Below, one piece after another: positions 32,478 through 41,934 of a stretch of DNA of 64,000 bases. The stretch is from contig JAOTON010000204.1 of NCBI GenBank assembly GCA_034440635.1, forward strand, positions 62,001 to 126,000. Reading direction: 5' to 3'. This DNA is from Lepas anatifera (taxonomy: Eukaryota; Arthropoda; Thecostraca; Lepadidae). The position numbers and the translations under genes were made by a program. Below the pieces are notes generated by a model, which saw only the letters and a program-made list of their open reading frames with translations, ran no database searches and had not been told where the DNA came from. Each line of letters opens with the position of its first letter. Position 1 is the stretch's first letter.

Positions 32478-32860
32478 CGGCGGGACTATTCTAGGCGACG
32501 AGGAGGGCCTCCAGGATGGCAAGGCGCCTCTTGTCATTGGATCGCCGATGATGGTCGTTTGCTCTACTAGGTCCTTTCTTGTGAGCTCTGTTTTGTTTTT
32601 GTTTGTCTGTACTTTAATTGATCCAGACTGATCGTTTGCTCTACTAGGTCCTTTCCGTTAGCTCCGTTTTGTGTTTTTGTTTGTCGTGTACTTTAATTGG
32701 TCCAAACTGAAGATGCATGGTTAGTCTCCTTGAGATGGTAGTGGTTGTCATACCAATGAAACACATGTCTTTTCGAAGCAGACAGTCTTCGTGGGTACAT
32801 TCATATTCATATACCACATTGGTTTGCTTCAGCTTGTCTTTGGTTTTGTTGCATGTATAT
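32478..32860 (-). pseudogene. Penelope-like element GIY-YIG endonuclease relic
   Basis: Minus-strand frame: KLKQTNVVYEYECTHEDC, LLRKDMCFIGMTTTTISRRL, TMHLQFGPIKVHDKQKHKTE. Further on, in another frame, KRRLAILEALLVA-x-NSPAVNVQ. This is the layout of the GIY-YIG domain of Penelope-like retroelements: a 'VVY-x-x-x-C...C' segment, a 'YIG-x-T' core here as FIGMT, the TTTTLSRRLTMHL stretch, and the closing 'EAL...P-x-x-N-x-Q'. A stop and a direct duplication of about 70-80 bp (32563-32712) disrupt the middle. No RT was found next to it. Confidence 0.75.
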
Positions 32861-33007
32861 ATGTATTCACATCAGCAGGTCTTTCCGCACACAGTGGGTT
32901 ATTCTTAGACCTTTGTCAAAAACATAGTCAAATGTCAGTGCTCCAGCACATCGTCACGAACTGAACACAGGAACTACATGCCCGAACATGATATGAGAAT
33001 TGCTAAA

Positions 33008-33867
33008 TTAACACGCGCATTGACGGGGGTCTGAGCCACCTTCGGATTGACGAGGGGGCGGGTACCCCCCCCTAAGATCTCGAGAACCACGGTAGGTAGC
33101 AAAAAAACGGTAAACGGCCTTGGGTAGCCCATCCGCTTCTCCATCGAAAATATTCGAACCATTTTTTTGTCGGGTCACATTTAAGGTCACCAGAGGTCAA
33201 AAACATGCCGTCACATGCCGTCATAGGGATAACATGTAAATTAAGTTTTTCGGTCATTACATCTGAACAAGTAGAGATAGAGCAAAACGACTTGAACCCT
33301 ATGAATCCTCGCAGCAAGCCGAATCGAATGATATATGATTTGACCTTGCTAGGTCAAATCAAAGATTTGACCTGACCTGAGGTCAGGTCAGGGTCAAATT
33401 ATATAAAATGCATATCATTAGAACCGCAAAGCCAAGGCGAGTCTAATGAAGCTAAAATAAACGCTCTATCGCCATCCGTGGCTGAGTTATTCAGTAAAAA
33501 CCATATTTCCCATGTATTACCAACGGAAAGGTCATGCATCGTACCTGACCTTAGGTCATCGATATCAAAAATACCGGAACATATTTTAGAGAATCCGGTG
33601 AGCCCATTATGTGATATGAGTTTCAATTGGATAAGTTCACCCTGCTCCGACTTATGCTATCTTAAACTTTTTTTGAGGTCGGGTCACTTGACCTGTACTG
33701 GTGACCTGACCTGAGATGACCTATCCTTAAAATTTTCACAGAAGTTGCAAAAATGATGAGGGAAAGGTATACCAAGTACGGCGGCGCTGCGCGCCCCCGT
33801 TTTTCTGCTGTCTCCGAAAAACCCGTGGGGGGGGCGGGTACCCGCCCCCCGTCAATGCGCGTGTTAA
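33008..33867 (+). mobile_element. family A TTAA element, copy A4 (complete)
   Basis: TTAA, then CACGCGCATTGACGGGG, GAGCCACCTTCG, a second box (GGATTGACGAGGGGG) and the palindrome in slightly mutated form. The right end has GGGGCGGGTACCCGCCCC, CCGTCAATGCGCGTG and TTAA. The AGGTCA-rich interior and the TGACCTGACC dyad (near 33370-33395) are intact. No coding capacity. Confidence 0.88.
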
Positions 33868-33879
33868 TATAGAAATGTA

Positions 33880-34830
33880 AAATATGATACTATGTATCTA
33901 CGAGCACTCAATTCATCCGACCACCCTGCACAGCGCGCCTGATATTCTTTTTGAGGACACAATAGTTTGTTGCCTCAGAATTTCCCACAAGTACACAAAT
34001 ATTGTTGTAAAGCAATGAGACACGATAAACTAAGCTACGTTTTCCATAAATTGTTTTCGGCTTTGAGAGTGACAAGTGTTCCGATTGTTTTGTCTCCCGA
34101 TTCAAAACATCACGGTTAAAACGAAAATTCGATGCCAAGGGACGAATGCAACCTGTCGTTATCAACTTATAAAGCATACACATGTCAAAATATTCGATAA
34201 AACGCTAGGCATTGAACCATCCCAGCTCTTCAATGACATCTGAGATATGGTCGTGCCTCCTTCGACCTGGCATTATTCTGGCCGCAAAGTTAAAGATTTT
34301 CTGCATCTTGTTCTTTGATTCAGAATTTGTGTTTCCATAGACCTGAATGCAGTACCTAACACGTGAAAATACAAGCGAGTCAATAACACGTGGGAGTACT
34401 TCAGTGGGCAGATCATGTCTGGCATTATACAAAGCAATAGGTATACCAAAACAGCGATCTGATATACACTTGACATGATGAGACCAAGAAAGATTGCGAT
34501 CCATAAATACCCCTAAATTTTTAACTGCATTTTTACTTCCAATTTCCTCATTGAACCGAATGTGTACAGGTTGCGATATGTGTTTTAGCTGCCTTTGGTA
34601 GCCACACAGAAGAAGCTCCGTCTTGCTGGCATTGACCAACATCCCGTTCTATTGAAACCATGTGGTCATCACTTCCAGAATTTCTTCCAAACAATTTTTA
34701 ATTTCAGGCATGCGACCATGGTCATATGTCAAATGTCAAATCACTGGTCCACTGCACGTGCACGTGGACCAGTGATTCCTAGCTGTATATCGTCTGCGTA
34801 CCTTATACACCCGACAAGTTTTGGGAATCG
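33880..34830 (-). pseudogene. CR1-like LINE, RT motif C to C-terminus
   Basis: The minus strand carries GCIRYADDIQLGITGPRARA (catalytic YADD, ~34.8 kb), then NASKTELLLCGYQRQLKHIS, VKNLGVFMDRNLSWSHHVKC, VFSRVRYCIQVYGNTNSES and NFAARIMPGRRRHDHISDVI. A C-terminal piece at 33908-34183 holds YRVSLLYNNI. Same family as 26.1-28.7 kb, interrupted by a few frameshifts. The 5' part is absent. Confidence 0.85.
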
Positions 34831-34859
34831 ACCTAGGTTTTTATTGTCTCCCTATTACC

Positions 34860-35071
34860 TACCTACGTTGACCTACGTAAATTTTTTCATGAGCTTCATG
34901 GTCAATAGCTTTTTCAAAGACGGTCATTTTAAAGTTCACGTCCCCCCCCACCATCACCAGTCCAGGGTCCGTAGCACCCAGTAACAATTCCGTGGCGCTG
35001 CCCGTAGGTAATGTTTGGATTAGCCCCAAGTTTAACACATAGCTGTTTACACTAACAAATGACATTATATT
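34860..35071. other. short unassigned interval
   Basis: No recognisable feature. Confidence 0.3.
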
Positions 35072-35521
35072 TCTCTGGGGAAAGACGCCCCCTTCCCACC
35101 GGGAAAGTTGCCCATGGGGCATCTTTCCCCATTTGTTGAGGGGGCATCTTTCCCATCAGTACCCAAACTAGATAAAACCTGAATGGCAAATATCACACAA
35201 TTAATTCACTCAAGGGAAATACTCAGTTAATGAGTCAAATATGCCAGCATTCGTAATGTGAAGTCAAACAAAGCACGCATTCAATATTCTTCGAGATATC
35301 TGCAACCTATGTGGGCAATTTTTTCTTAGAAAAGCATCGAAACAAATACTTACCCACCAGCTTCACGCAACTCATAGGAGGGAACTGAATTTTTGTGCAA
35401 GAAACAATCAAAGCCTCTGCTTTCGACCAATAACAATATTATTTACCAGTGGGGGCCCGGATTTCCAAAAGAGGGGACGGGGCGTCTTACCCAATGGCGC
35501 ATCTTACCCCACTCTCCCCTA
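35072..35521. mobile_element. candidate TIR element with GGGG-AAGAYGC termini
   Basis: The left side has GGGGAAAGACGCCCCC and a nearby GGGGCATCTTTCCCC. The right side, read in reverse, begins GTGGGGTAAGATGCGCC and GGGTAAGACGCCCC. Iterated, inverted GGG-x-AAGAYGC words at both sides suggest a MITE-like element of about 450 bp. No clear target duplication was found. Confidence 0.35.
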
Positions 35522-35639
35522 TAGTCATATCATATTTCATTCGACTTGCCCTAACGAGAGGAAGCGAATGGTGCCTAAAATGATTCTAACTCAACTCTGT
35601 CAAACGCTAGAGCCTAGAAACTCTTCTCTAACATGCCAC

Positions 35640-35841
35640 CTTCTTTGACCTATTATGACCTCAATATTGAGCTAAGTCAAAAAGTGACTGATATAGTTTT
35701 TTTCATGAATGATGACCTATCCACCAGCTTTCACGTTTTTTCCTATCTCACATAGGAGCCGGATCCGAGGGGTGGGTGTTTGAACACTACCCCCCCTGCC
35801 AGGGCGAAGGTGGCTCGGAGGCCCACCGGGGCGGGTGTTAA
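35640..35841 (-). mobile_element. truncated member of a third TTAA family
   Basis: Read on the minus strand the end is TTAACACCCGCCCCGGTGGG, then GAGCCACCTTCGCCCTGGCA. An imperfect palindrome around GTGTTTGAACAC follows, then GGATCC. The design and the GCCACCTTCG spacer match families A and B, but the terminal box differs. TGACCT half-sites continue inward. The far end is not found. Confidence 0.6.
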
Positions 35842-35912
35842 CTTTAGGGTTGCCTTTCAAACTCTTGAAGGTGAGTGTTAACTTTAGGCGTGCCTTTCAA
35901 ACTCTTGAGAGA
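35835..35912. repeat. ~40-bp direct duplication at the TTAA flank
   Basis: GTGTTAACTTTAGG followed by TGCCTTTCAAACTCTTGA occurs twice in tandem, about 40 bp apart, straddling the TTAA at the end of the element. Confidence 0.6.
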
Positions 35913-36591
35913 TGCTTCCAAGCTCCTTAAAAGTATAAAGTTTTTCACGCCAGTCCTTGGTTCCTTCCATTGCTGCCGGAACGTTGATGCCGCTCAAACA
36001 ACGTCGTTGCCGTTCCCGCGTTCTTCCGTGCCGCACCGGTGCCATCAGCAACGTGGCACTGATTGGGGTCACTTCAGTATTACATGCACTCCCAGGTTCG
36101 TCGATACTATTCCGGTTTTCCTGTTCAGTATGTCATTCATCCTTGCTAACCCTCCACCTATGGGTTGCCTCTAGCTTCTTAATGGTGCCCCATATTATTA
36201 GTGAAGGCATCATCCCACCAATGCCACCTCCAGTCAAGGGTGCCGCCCCTGCCCCCCTAGAGTTCATCATTGCTGCGTCTTGTGCAATATGACCACCCTG
36301 AGAGATATTGCACCTTAAGTCAAAAGTTCACCGTCTGCCTACAAGCTACTTATGCTCAGTAGCTAAAGTTAATTGATAACCAATACCGCGCCTCAGCATC
36401 GTTCCCAATCAATGCTCTCTGGTTTTGATACCGCCCCCTGATTCACTCGTGGCAAGTTCCATCTCCTGGTTCATCGTTGCCGTTCCAGAATATTAGCGCT
36501 GTCCTTAGATCCTTCCAGCAGTTCCAGATCAATAAGGTGCCGGCCCCAGTCCGCTGATATCTCCCTCAGCGTTGTCGATGCCGCCGCTGAG
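35913..36591. other. unassigned interval
   Basis: Pyrimidine-rich, with open frames of low interest on both strands. No gene or repeat recognised. Confidence 0.3.
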
Positions 36592-37433
36592 TTAACACGC
36601 GCATTGACGGGGGTCTGAGCCACCTTCGGATTGACGAGGGGTACCCGCCCCCCTAAGATCTCGAGAACCACGGTAGGTAGCGAAAAACGGTAAACGGCGT
36701 TGGGTAGCCCATTTGCTTCTCCATCGAAAATATTTGAACCATTTTTTGTCAGGTCACATTTAAGGTCACGAGAGGTCAAAACATGCCGTCATAGGGATAA
36801 CATGTAAGTTAAGTTTTTCGGCCATTACATCTGAACAAGTAAAGATAGAGTAAAACGACTTTAACCTATGAATCCTCGCAGCAAGCCAAATCGAATGATA
36901 TATGGTTTGACCTTGCTAGGTCAAATCAAAGATTTGACCTGACCTGAGGTCAGGTCAGGGTCAAATTATATAAAATGCATATCATTAGAACCGCAAAGCC
37001 AAGGCAAGTCTAATGCAGCTAAAATAAACGCTCTATCATCATCCGTTGGTGAGTTATTCAGTAAAAACCATATTTCCCATGTATTACCAACGGAAAGGTC
37101 ATGCCTCGTACCTGACCTTAGGTCATCGATATAAAAAATGCCGGAACATATTTTAGAGAACTTGGTGGGCCCATTATGTGATATGAGTTTCAATTGGATA
37201 AGTTCACCCTGCTCCGACTTATGCTATTTTAAACGTTATTTTGAGGTCGGGTCACTTGACCTGTACTGGTGACCGGACCTGAGATGACCTATTCTTAAAA
37301 TTTTCACAGAAGCTGCAAAAATGATGCGGAAAAAGGTATACCAAGTACGGCGGCGCTGCGCGCCGCCGTTTTTCTGCTATCTCCGAAAAACCCGAGGGGG
37401 GCGGGTACCCGCCCCCGTCAATGCGCGTGTTAA
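36592..37433 (+). mobile_element. family A TTAA element, copy A5 (complete)
   Basis: TTAA at 36592-36595 and at 37430-37433 with CACGCGCATTGACGGGG and its inverse. GAGCCACCTTCG and a second box are present. The left palindrome is shortened and the right one (GGGGGCGGGTACCCGCCCCC) is intact. The interior aligns with A1, A2 and A4. Confidence 0.88.
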
Positions 37434-38214
37434 TTTTGCCTCCTCTGTGTACCAAGGGAGTCCTTGGATTGTTATTCTTATTTAAGATCACCAAGAGTCC
37501 AGCTTAACACGATTTTCCAACGATGGTCTCTGTCACCCCTCCTGTGCTCCATACTGCAAGTTCGCTAAATCTACTAAACTGCGAGATCCGAGAATATTTT
37601 AGCATTCAAGCAGCTGCCATGCCTTATCCTCTTCCTTTTCTGCTCTATTCAAAACAGGAGGATGATTTTAATGTTTTACTTCACGATTAGTTGGAAATAC
37701 ACATTGAAATTCAAACATCGAGTCTAGGTTACAGCAATGTGGCTACACAGCTGCTTGCAATAGACGCGCATTTCACCTTCAAACACACAAGCTCACACAC
37801 ATACGCGGGCCTATCATATTTACATTGCGCTTCATCTTGTGCAAAAATACAAATGCATCTGTATTCTTACCATTGAAGTGAAGATACAAGCATTGAGAAC
37901 AGAAGAATATGAAGGTTTCTTTTCTTCACCCACTCAGTATAACGTTACAAATGTTAGCGACTATGTACTAGGAGTAAAAGCCATACAACGCCTCATTAAA
38001 AAAGTTGCAATATCACAGAGGAGGAGAGGTCACAATGTCATTTCAAATCCACACATACAGAGTCAAAGCAAAAATACTCTTGCGAAAAATATCCCTGTAC
38101 TCATCACTGAAAACAACTTACAAAGTGCCAAGTGGGGAGACTGGGTATGAGCTCAAGACTAAGCCGATCTATCAGACAGCAAGGCTGGAGTGCTGCGAAT
38201 CACGCTGTGGTGAC
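37434..38214. other. unassigned interval downstream of the PEAK-like gene
   Basis: No coding match. It would hold the 3' UTR region of the minus-strand PEAK-like gene only if its transcript extends through the adjoining minisatellite. Confidence 0.3.
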
Positions 38215-38505
38215 AGCCAGGCCTCAGCGCGCAGCTCGGCCTAGTCTCAGATTCGAGAGAGTTGAGTCGGCCTGACCTCAGATCTCAGAAGCACTGAGTC
38301 GGCCTGGCCTCAGATCTGAGGAGGCTGACTCGGCCTGGCCTCAGATCTGAGAAAGCCGACTCGGCCTGGCCTCAGATCTGAGGAGGCTAACTCGGCCTGG
38401 CCTCAGATCTGAGAAAGCTGACTCGTCCTGGCCTCAGATCTGAGGAAGCTGACTCGCCCTGGCCTCAGATCTGAGAGAGCTGACTCGTCCTTAACCTCAG
38501 ATCTC
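38215..38505. repeat. 31-bp minisatellite, about eight units
   Basis: The core CAGATCTGAG starts at 38311, 38342, 38373, 38404, 38435 and 38466, an exact 31-bp step. Units carry ACTCGGCCTGGCCT. It overlaps the last codons and stop of the PEAK-like gene's final exon, so the 3' UTR is made of this repeat. Confidence 0.9.
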
Positions 38506-39158
38506 CAGCAGCGCTGAGGCGTCCTGCAGTGCTGCCGAGTCGGTCTGTACCAGGAACATGAGTCGGAACTCTTCCAGCACCGACAGCTCAACGCTCCACA
38601 GCTTCTGCGTGCGTATCAGGCTGTTGAGCAGGGTGGCCCTCTCCAGGTCCAGCCAGCGCTGTAGCGAGCCGTGAGCGCCGGTCAGCTCCAAGTCAGCCGG
38701 GCCCCACAGCAGGTACTCCAGCACGGTGCGCACCCTGGGCAGCTCATCCCGCAGCAGCAGACTAGCCAGAAGCTCGAAGGCGTTGAGGGAGGGCACCTCC
38801 GGTACACTGACGCCGCGGCCGTCGCGCACTCGCTCCAGGGCGTCCTGCACCCCCAACATCCTCAGCATCACCGCCAGCGCCGCCTGGCACGACGTCAGCT
38901 TCTGCTGGCCGCCGCTGTTTCCGTAAATGGCCACCAGACGGCAGTGCGGGTCGCCGTCAGCGTCGGCTGCAACCAGCTCACATAGACTCTGATCGACGAA
39001 GAGCTGTCCCCGCTGCTGCAGCTCCAGCAGGTGGTGCACAGTCTGGAGCAGGAGCAGGCAGACCTCCTGCTCCTGCTGGTGTGAGGTGACGGCCGGGTAG
39101 TTGGACACCAGATCCCAGACAGGTTGCACCGAGAGTGGCGGGAATACCCAGACCGTGG
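38497..39158 (-). CDS. PEAK/Pragmin-like pseudokinase, terminal exon
   Basis: The exon runs from a good acceptor (CTCCTCCACAG before CCACGG) to TGA at 38497-38499 and encodes ~219 residues. Near the start VWDLVSNYPAVTSHQQEQEV leads into LLLLQTVHHLLELQQRGQLF, in the place of the catalytic-loop helix. Then LVAIYGNSGG, CQAALAVMLRMLG, VPEVPSLNAFELLASLLLRD, LEYLLWGP and the helical LQRWLDLERATLLNSLIRTQ. The 'VP-x-x-P...LL...LLWGP...WLD-x-x-RA' series is characteristic, as I recall the family, of PEAK1/PRAG1 (NKF3) pseudokinases and their C-terminal dimerisation helices. No HRD or DFG is present, as expected. Phase agrees with exon 40562-40868. The antisense ORF is a shadow. Confidence 0.62.
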
Positions 39159-39169
39159 CTGTGGAGGAG

Positions 39170-39715
39170 ACTGCGGTCACATCTCTACTCCGGCTCCGAG
39201 AGGAGGATCACATCTCCACAGTGGCTGTGAAACGGGGGGCGCCGCTCTACTGTAGCTGTGAGGGGTAGTCACATCTCCACCGGGACTGTGAAGGGGTAGC
39301 CACTCTACTGTGGCTGTGAGAGGTAGTCGCATCTCTACTGCGGCTGCGAGAAGGGGAGGGCCACATCTCCACCGTAGCTGTGAAGGGGATGGCGGCGCCT
39401 GTCAAATTTCCCCCTGGCTGTGGAGGGGACCCGGTCAAATATCTACAGAACATCAGAATCAGAATCAGAACAGAACCTTCGCCACCGATCGGGCGCCAGT
39501 CACATCTTCAGCGTGACTTTGGAGGAGAACCCGGTCACATCTTCTGCGTGACTATGGAAGAGACTTCGATCACATCTCTACCGTGGCTGTGGAGGAGACC
39601 CCGATCAAATTTTCAGCCTGGCTATGGAAGATACCTCGATCACATCTGTACCGTGGTTGCGAGAGGGGGGTCACATCTCCAACGTGGCTGTGAAGGATAG
39701 GGGGCGAGCTGGGAT
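39170..39715. repeat. degenerate ~35-40-bp minisatellite in the intron
   Basis: Units share GGTCACATCTCCACCGTGGC then TGTGAAGGGG with much variation. The repeat begins at the acceptor of the terminal exon and fills the first third of the intron. The exon edge (GACCGTGGCTGTGGAGGAGA on the plus strand) resembles a repeat unit. Confidence 0.75.
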
Positions 39716-40210
39716 CGAGATGGGATCAAAACTCAAAGGTCACCAAAGGCGACATTGACAGCAGCCCAGAATGTTTAGTTCACACTTCAGTTGGCTTCAA
39801 TTTCTGGCACTGAATTCACGCTTAGGACAGCTAATTTCTTTATAATTGTTTTTTATCCACACTGCCGTGCAAAGAGAACACGTATGTCCCATATATTAAC
39901 AATGAGATACTCCTTTTGGATGTGCACAGCAGCACAAATTTGGTTCACTTTTCAAAGAATATTAATCGGGTATCACTCTTCAGCATCATTTGAAATGAAA
40001 GACTGCACCTCTTCCATATATTCTACAGAGCCTTGGAGGTGGATGCAGCACCCAGAGAGGAGGAGCTCAAGAGCAGTTTTAATTTGATGTTATTAGCGTA
40101 AACAAAATAGCTCCATGATAGATGACCCTACAGTAGGCTGTCACACATATACCCATTTCAGGGTAAGACAGACATGTTGAGTGATTTCCATAGCTATAAA
40201 AACATAGAAC

Positions 40211-40216
<6 letters not shown>
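39716..40216. other. intronic, no feature
   Basis: Remaining intron between the last two exons. AT-rich; nothing recognised. Confidence 0.35.

Positions 40217-40274
<58 letters not shown>
40217..40274. repeat. (AT)n microsatellite
   Basis: About 58 bp of AT dinucleotides inside the intron of the PEAK-like gene. Confidence 0.95.
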
Positions 40275-40275
<1 letters not shown>

Positions 40276-40561
40276 CATAGAAAACATATCCCTGGGGAAG
40301 CGGACAAAATACGAAATGTAAGACATTACTAAAAACTTGGTATGTATGAGTATGCAAGATTAATGAAATTGATTGATTTTCACTGCACTATCATCCACCA
40401 AAGCCGTTTAAACCATGTTACCTTTGTTATAAACTACCTTAAATTTATCTCAAACTATGTTGGCAAGCTGGGATTCTTCTGGCCTACGGTAAAAACAGCC
40501 TTTGGGCCTTAAGCCATCCCCAGCTGGGCAGTGAGACCACAGACAGACGGATAGAACCCAC

Positions 40562-40868
40562 CCTGCATGGCGGAAGTATACGATCCGGTGCTGGCCTTGG
40601 GCAACAGGTGGCCCTGCACCAGGTCCCGGAACTGAGCCGCCGGGGGCAGCGAGGCAGCCGGCTGGGCCGCAACCTCGCTGGACAGCATCAGCAGCACCGG
40701 CTGCTCGCGGTGCGTGGCCCGCAGGAACGCACGGCGGCCACATGTCACGTGCGATTCCGACCACACCTTGAAGTGGGTGAAAGCCAGCGCCGGGTTGTGC
40801 TCTAGAGGCCGCAGCGGTGCCGGCACCGGCCGCCGCCGCGACACCTGCCGGCGCAGCACTGGTGACAT
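40562..40868 (-). CDS. PEAK/Pragmin-like pseudokinase, penultimate exon (N-lobe region)
   Basis: Acceptor TTGTTGGCGGTAG before ATGTCACC; donor CAGG|GTGGGT. It encodes SPVLRRQVSRRRPVPAPLRP, FTHFKVWSESHVTCGRRAFL, RATHREQPVLLMLSS and FRDLVQGHLLPKASTGSYTS. The 'HF-x-V-x-x-x-x-x-V-x-x-G-x-RAF-x-RAT' pattern fits the degenerate N-lobe of PEAK-type pseudokinases. It enters in phase 0 from the exon at 41777 and leaves with one extra base, exactly what the exon ending at 39158 needs. It is GC-rich compared with its introns. Confidence 0.58.
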
Positions 40869-41776
40869 CTACCGCCAACAACGGAAATTACTGGCGCTGA
40901 GCACTAAGACAGAAGAGCTGGGATTGGAGAGAACGAAGCCTTCCGTGAAGCACCAAGCTGGTAAAAGAATATGCTTTTGTTGCGGCAAATAGTCACAATC
41001 ACAACAATATCTTGGGGCATACACACAAACAGCATCGATAGTAAATACATAGAACAATCATCAAGCTGAAAATCTGAAACTAACAATATAAACAAGATGT
41101 ATGGATCTCAGGATAAATACTTGAATTATAATGATATTTGCACATCAAACATAAGCTGCATCCAGGCGGGCTATTAAGCTGAGTGCATGAATGCCAAAAA
41201 AACAACAGACCTAGAATACATACACTTTAAAAAGTGACATGAATGCTGATGTTTCAAAATAGTGCCACTTATCCACTGTAAGATAGCTGCGACCGAATAG
41301 AAAGCACAAGCAGATCCAGAGGACAAGAGGGAGACAGGTTCCACTATTAAGGACTCGCCAGTCCCCCACACTGCATTCCCGGCACCACTTGAAACAGCCC
41401 TGGCCCCCTAAAATATCGCTTTCCGGGTTCCTCCATGCGAATAGTGTTGCCTCAGGAACGCGATCCAGTTCCCTCTGATAGGTCTTGCCGTTAAGAAATA
41501 GCGTTCCGTTGCCAAAATAACGCTCCTGAACCTCATCCCCCTCCTCCCCTCCGAACAAAAACCTGAAATCGACTGTTTGGCTAGATCTAAAGTGTTGTTA
41601 ATTCTTAAAACGCAGCACTTCATTACAGCCCAGCATTTCAAAACAAAAATCAGCCCAGCATATCAATTATCCAAGCATCCGCTGGAACTCCAATCCCACC
41701 ATGGTCGGACAGCCGAAGTCTCGGATGCAGCCTAAGTTTCCGACACCGGTCCCCCCGGTCCTAGCCGGTCTCTCAC
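40869..41776. other. intron, no feature
   Basis: AT-rich intervening sequence between two exons of the PEAK-like gene. Short ORFs here are not supported. Confidence 0.4.
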
Positions 41777-41932
41777 CTGGTCCAGCAGCTGGGCCAAGGC
41801 CTCATGGTTGCTGGCGGTGACGGCGTCGTAGTTCTCCTCCAGGTTGGCATGCACCACCGAGCTCTGTTTCCGCAGGCTGACGCGAGAGGCCCGCTGCCGG
41901 GGCAGGCCCGACTCACTGCCCGGGGCCGACTT
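41777..41932 (-). CDS. PEAK/Pragmin-like pseudokinase, internal exon
   Basis: The donor is consensus (GACCAG|GTGAGAG). The chosen acceptor is CCGCCCGGCCAG before AAGTCGG, giving 52 codons in phase 0; nearer or farther AGs in the same phase are possible because the satellite supplies many. It encodes SGLPRQRASRVSLRKQSSVV, then HANLEENYDAVTASNHEALA and QLLDQ. The 'NYDA...NHEALAQLL' helix precedes the kinase fold in PEAK-type proteins. The exon contains CTGCCCCGGCAG, the core of the adjacent satellite. Confidence 0.58.
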
Positions 41933-41934
41933 CT

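Noticed and set aside
38671..38985. Plus-strand ORF opposite the PEAK-like terminal exon
   Set aside because: Antisense shadow of a GC-rich coding exon.
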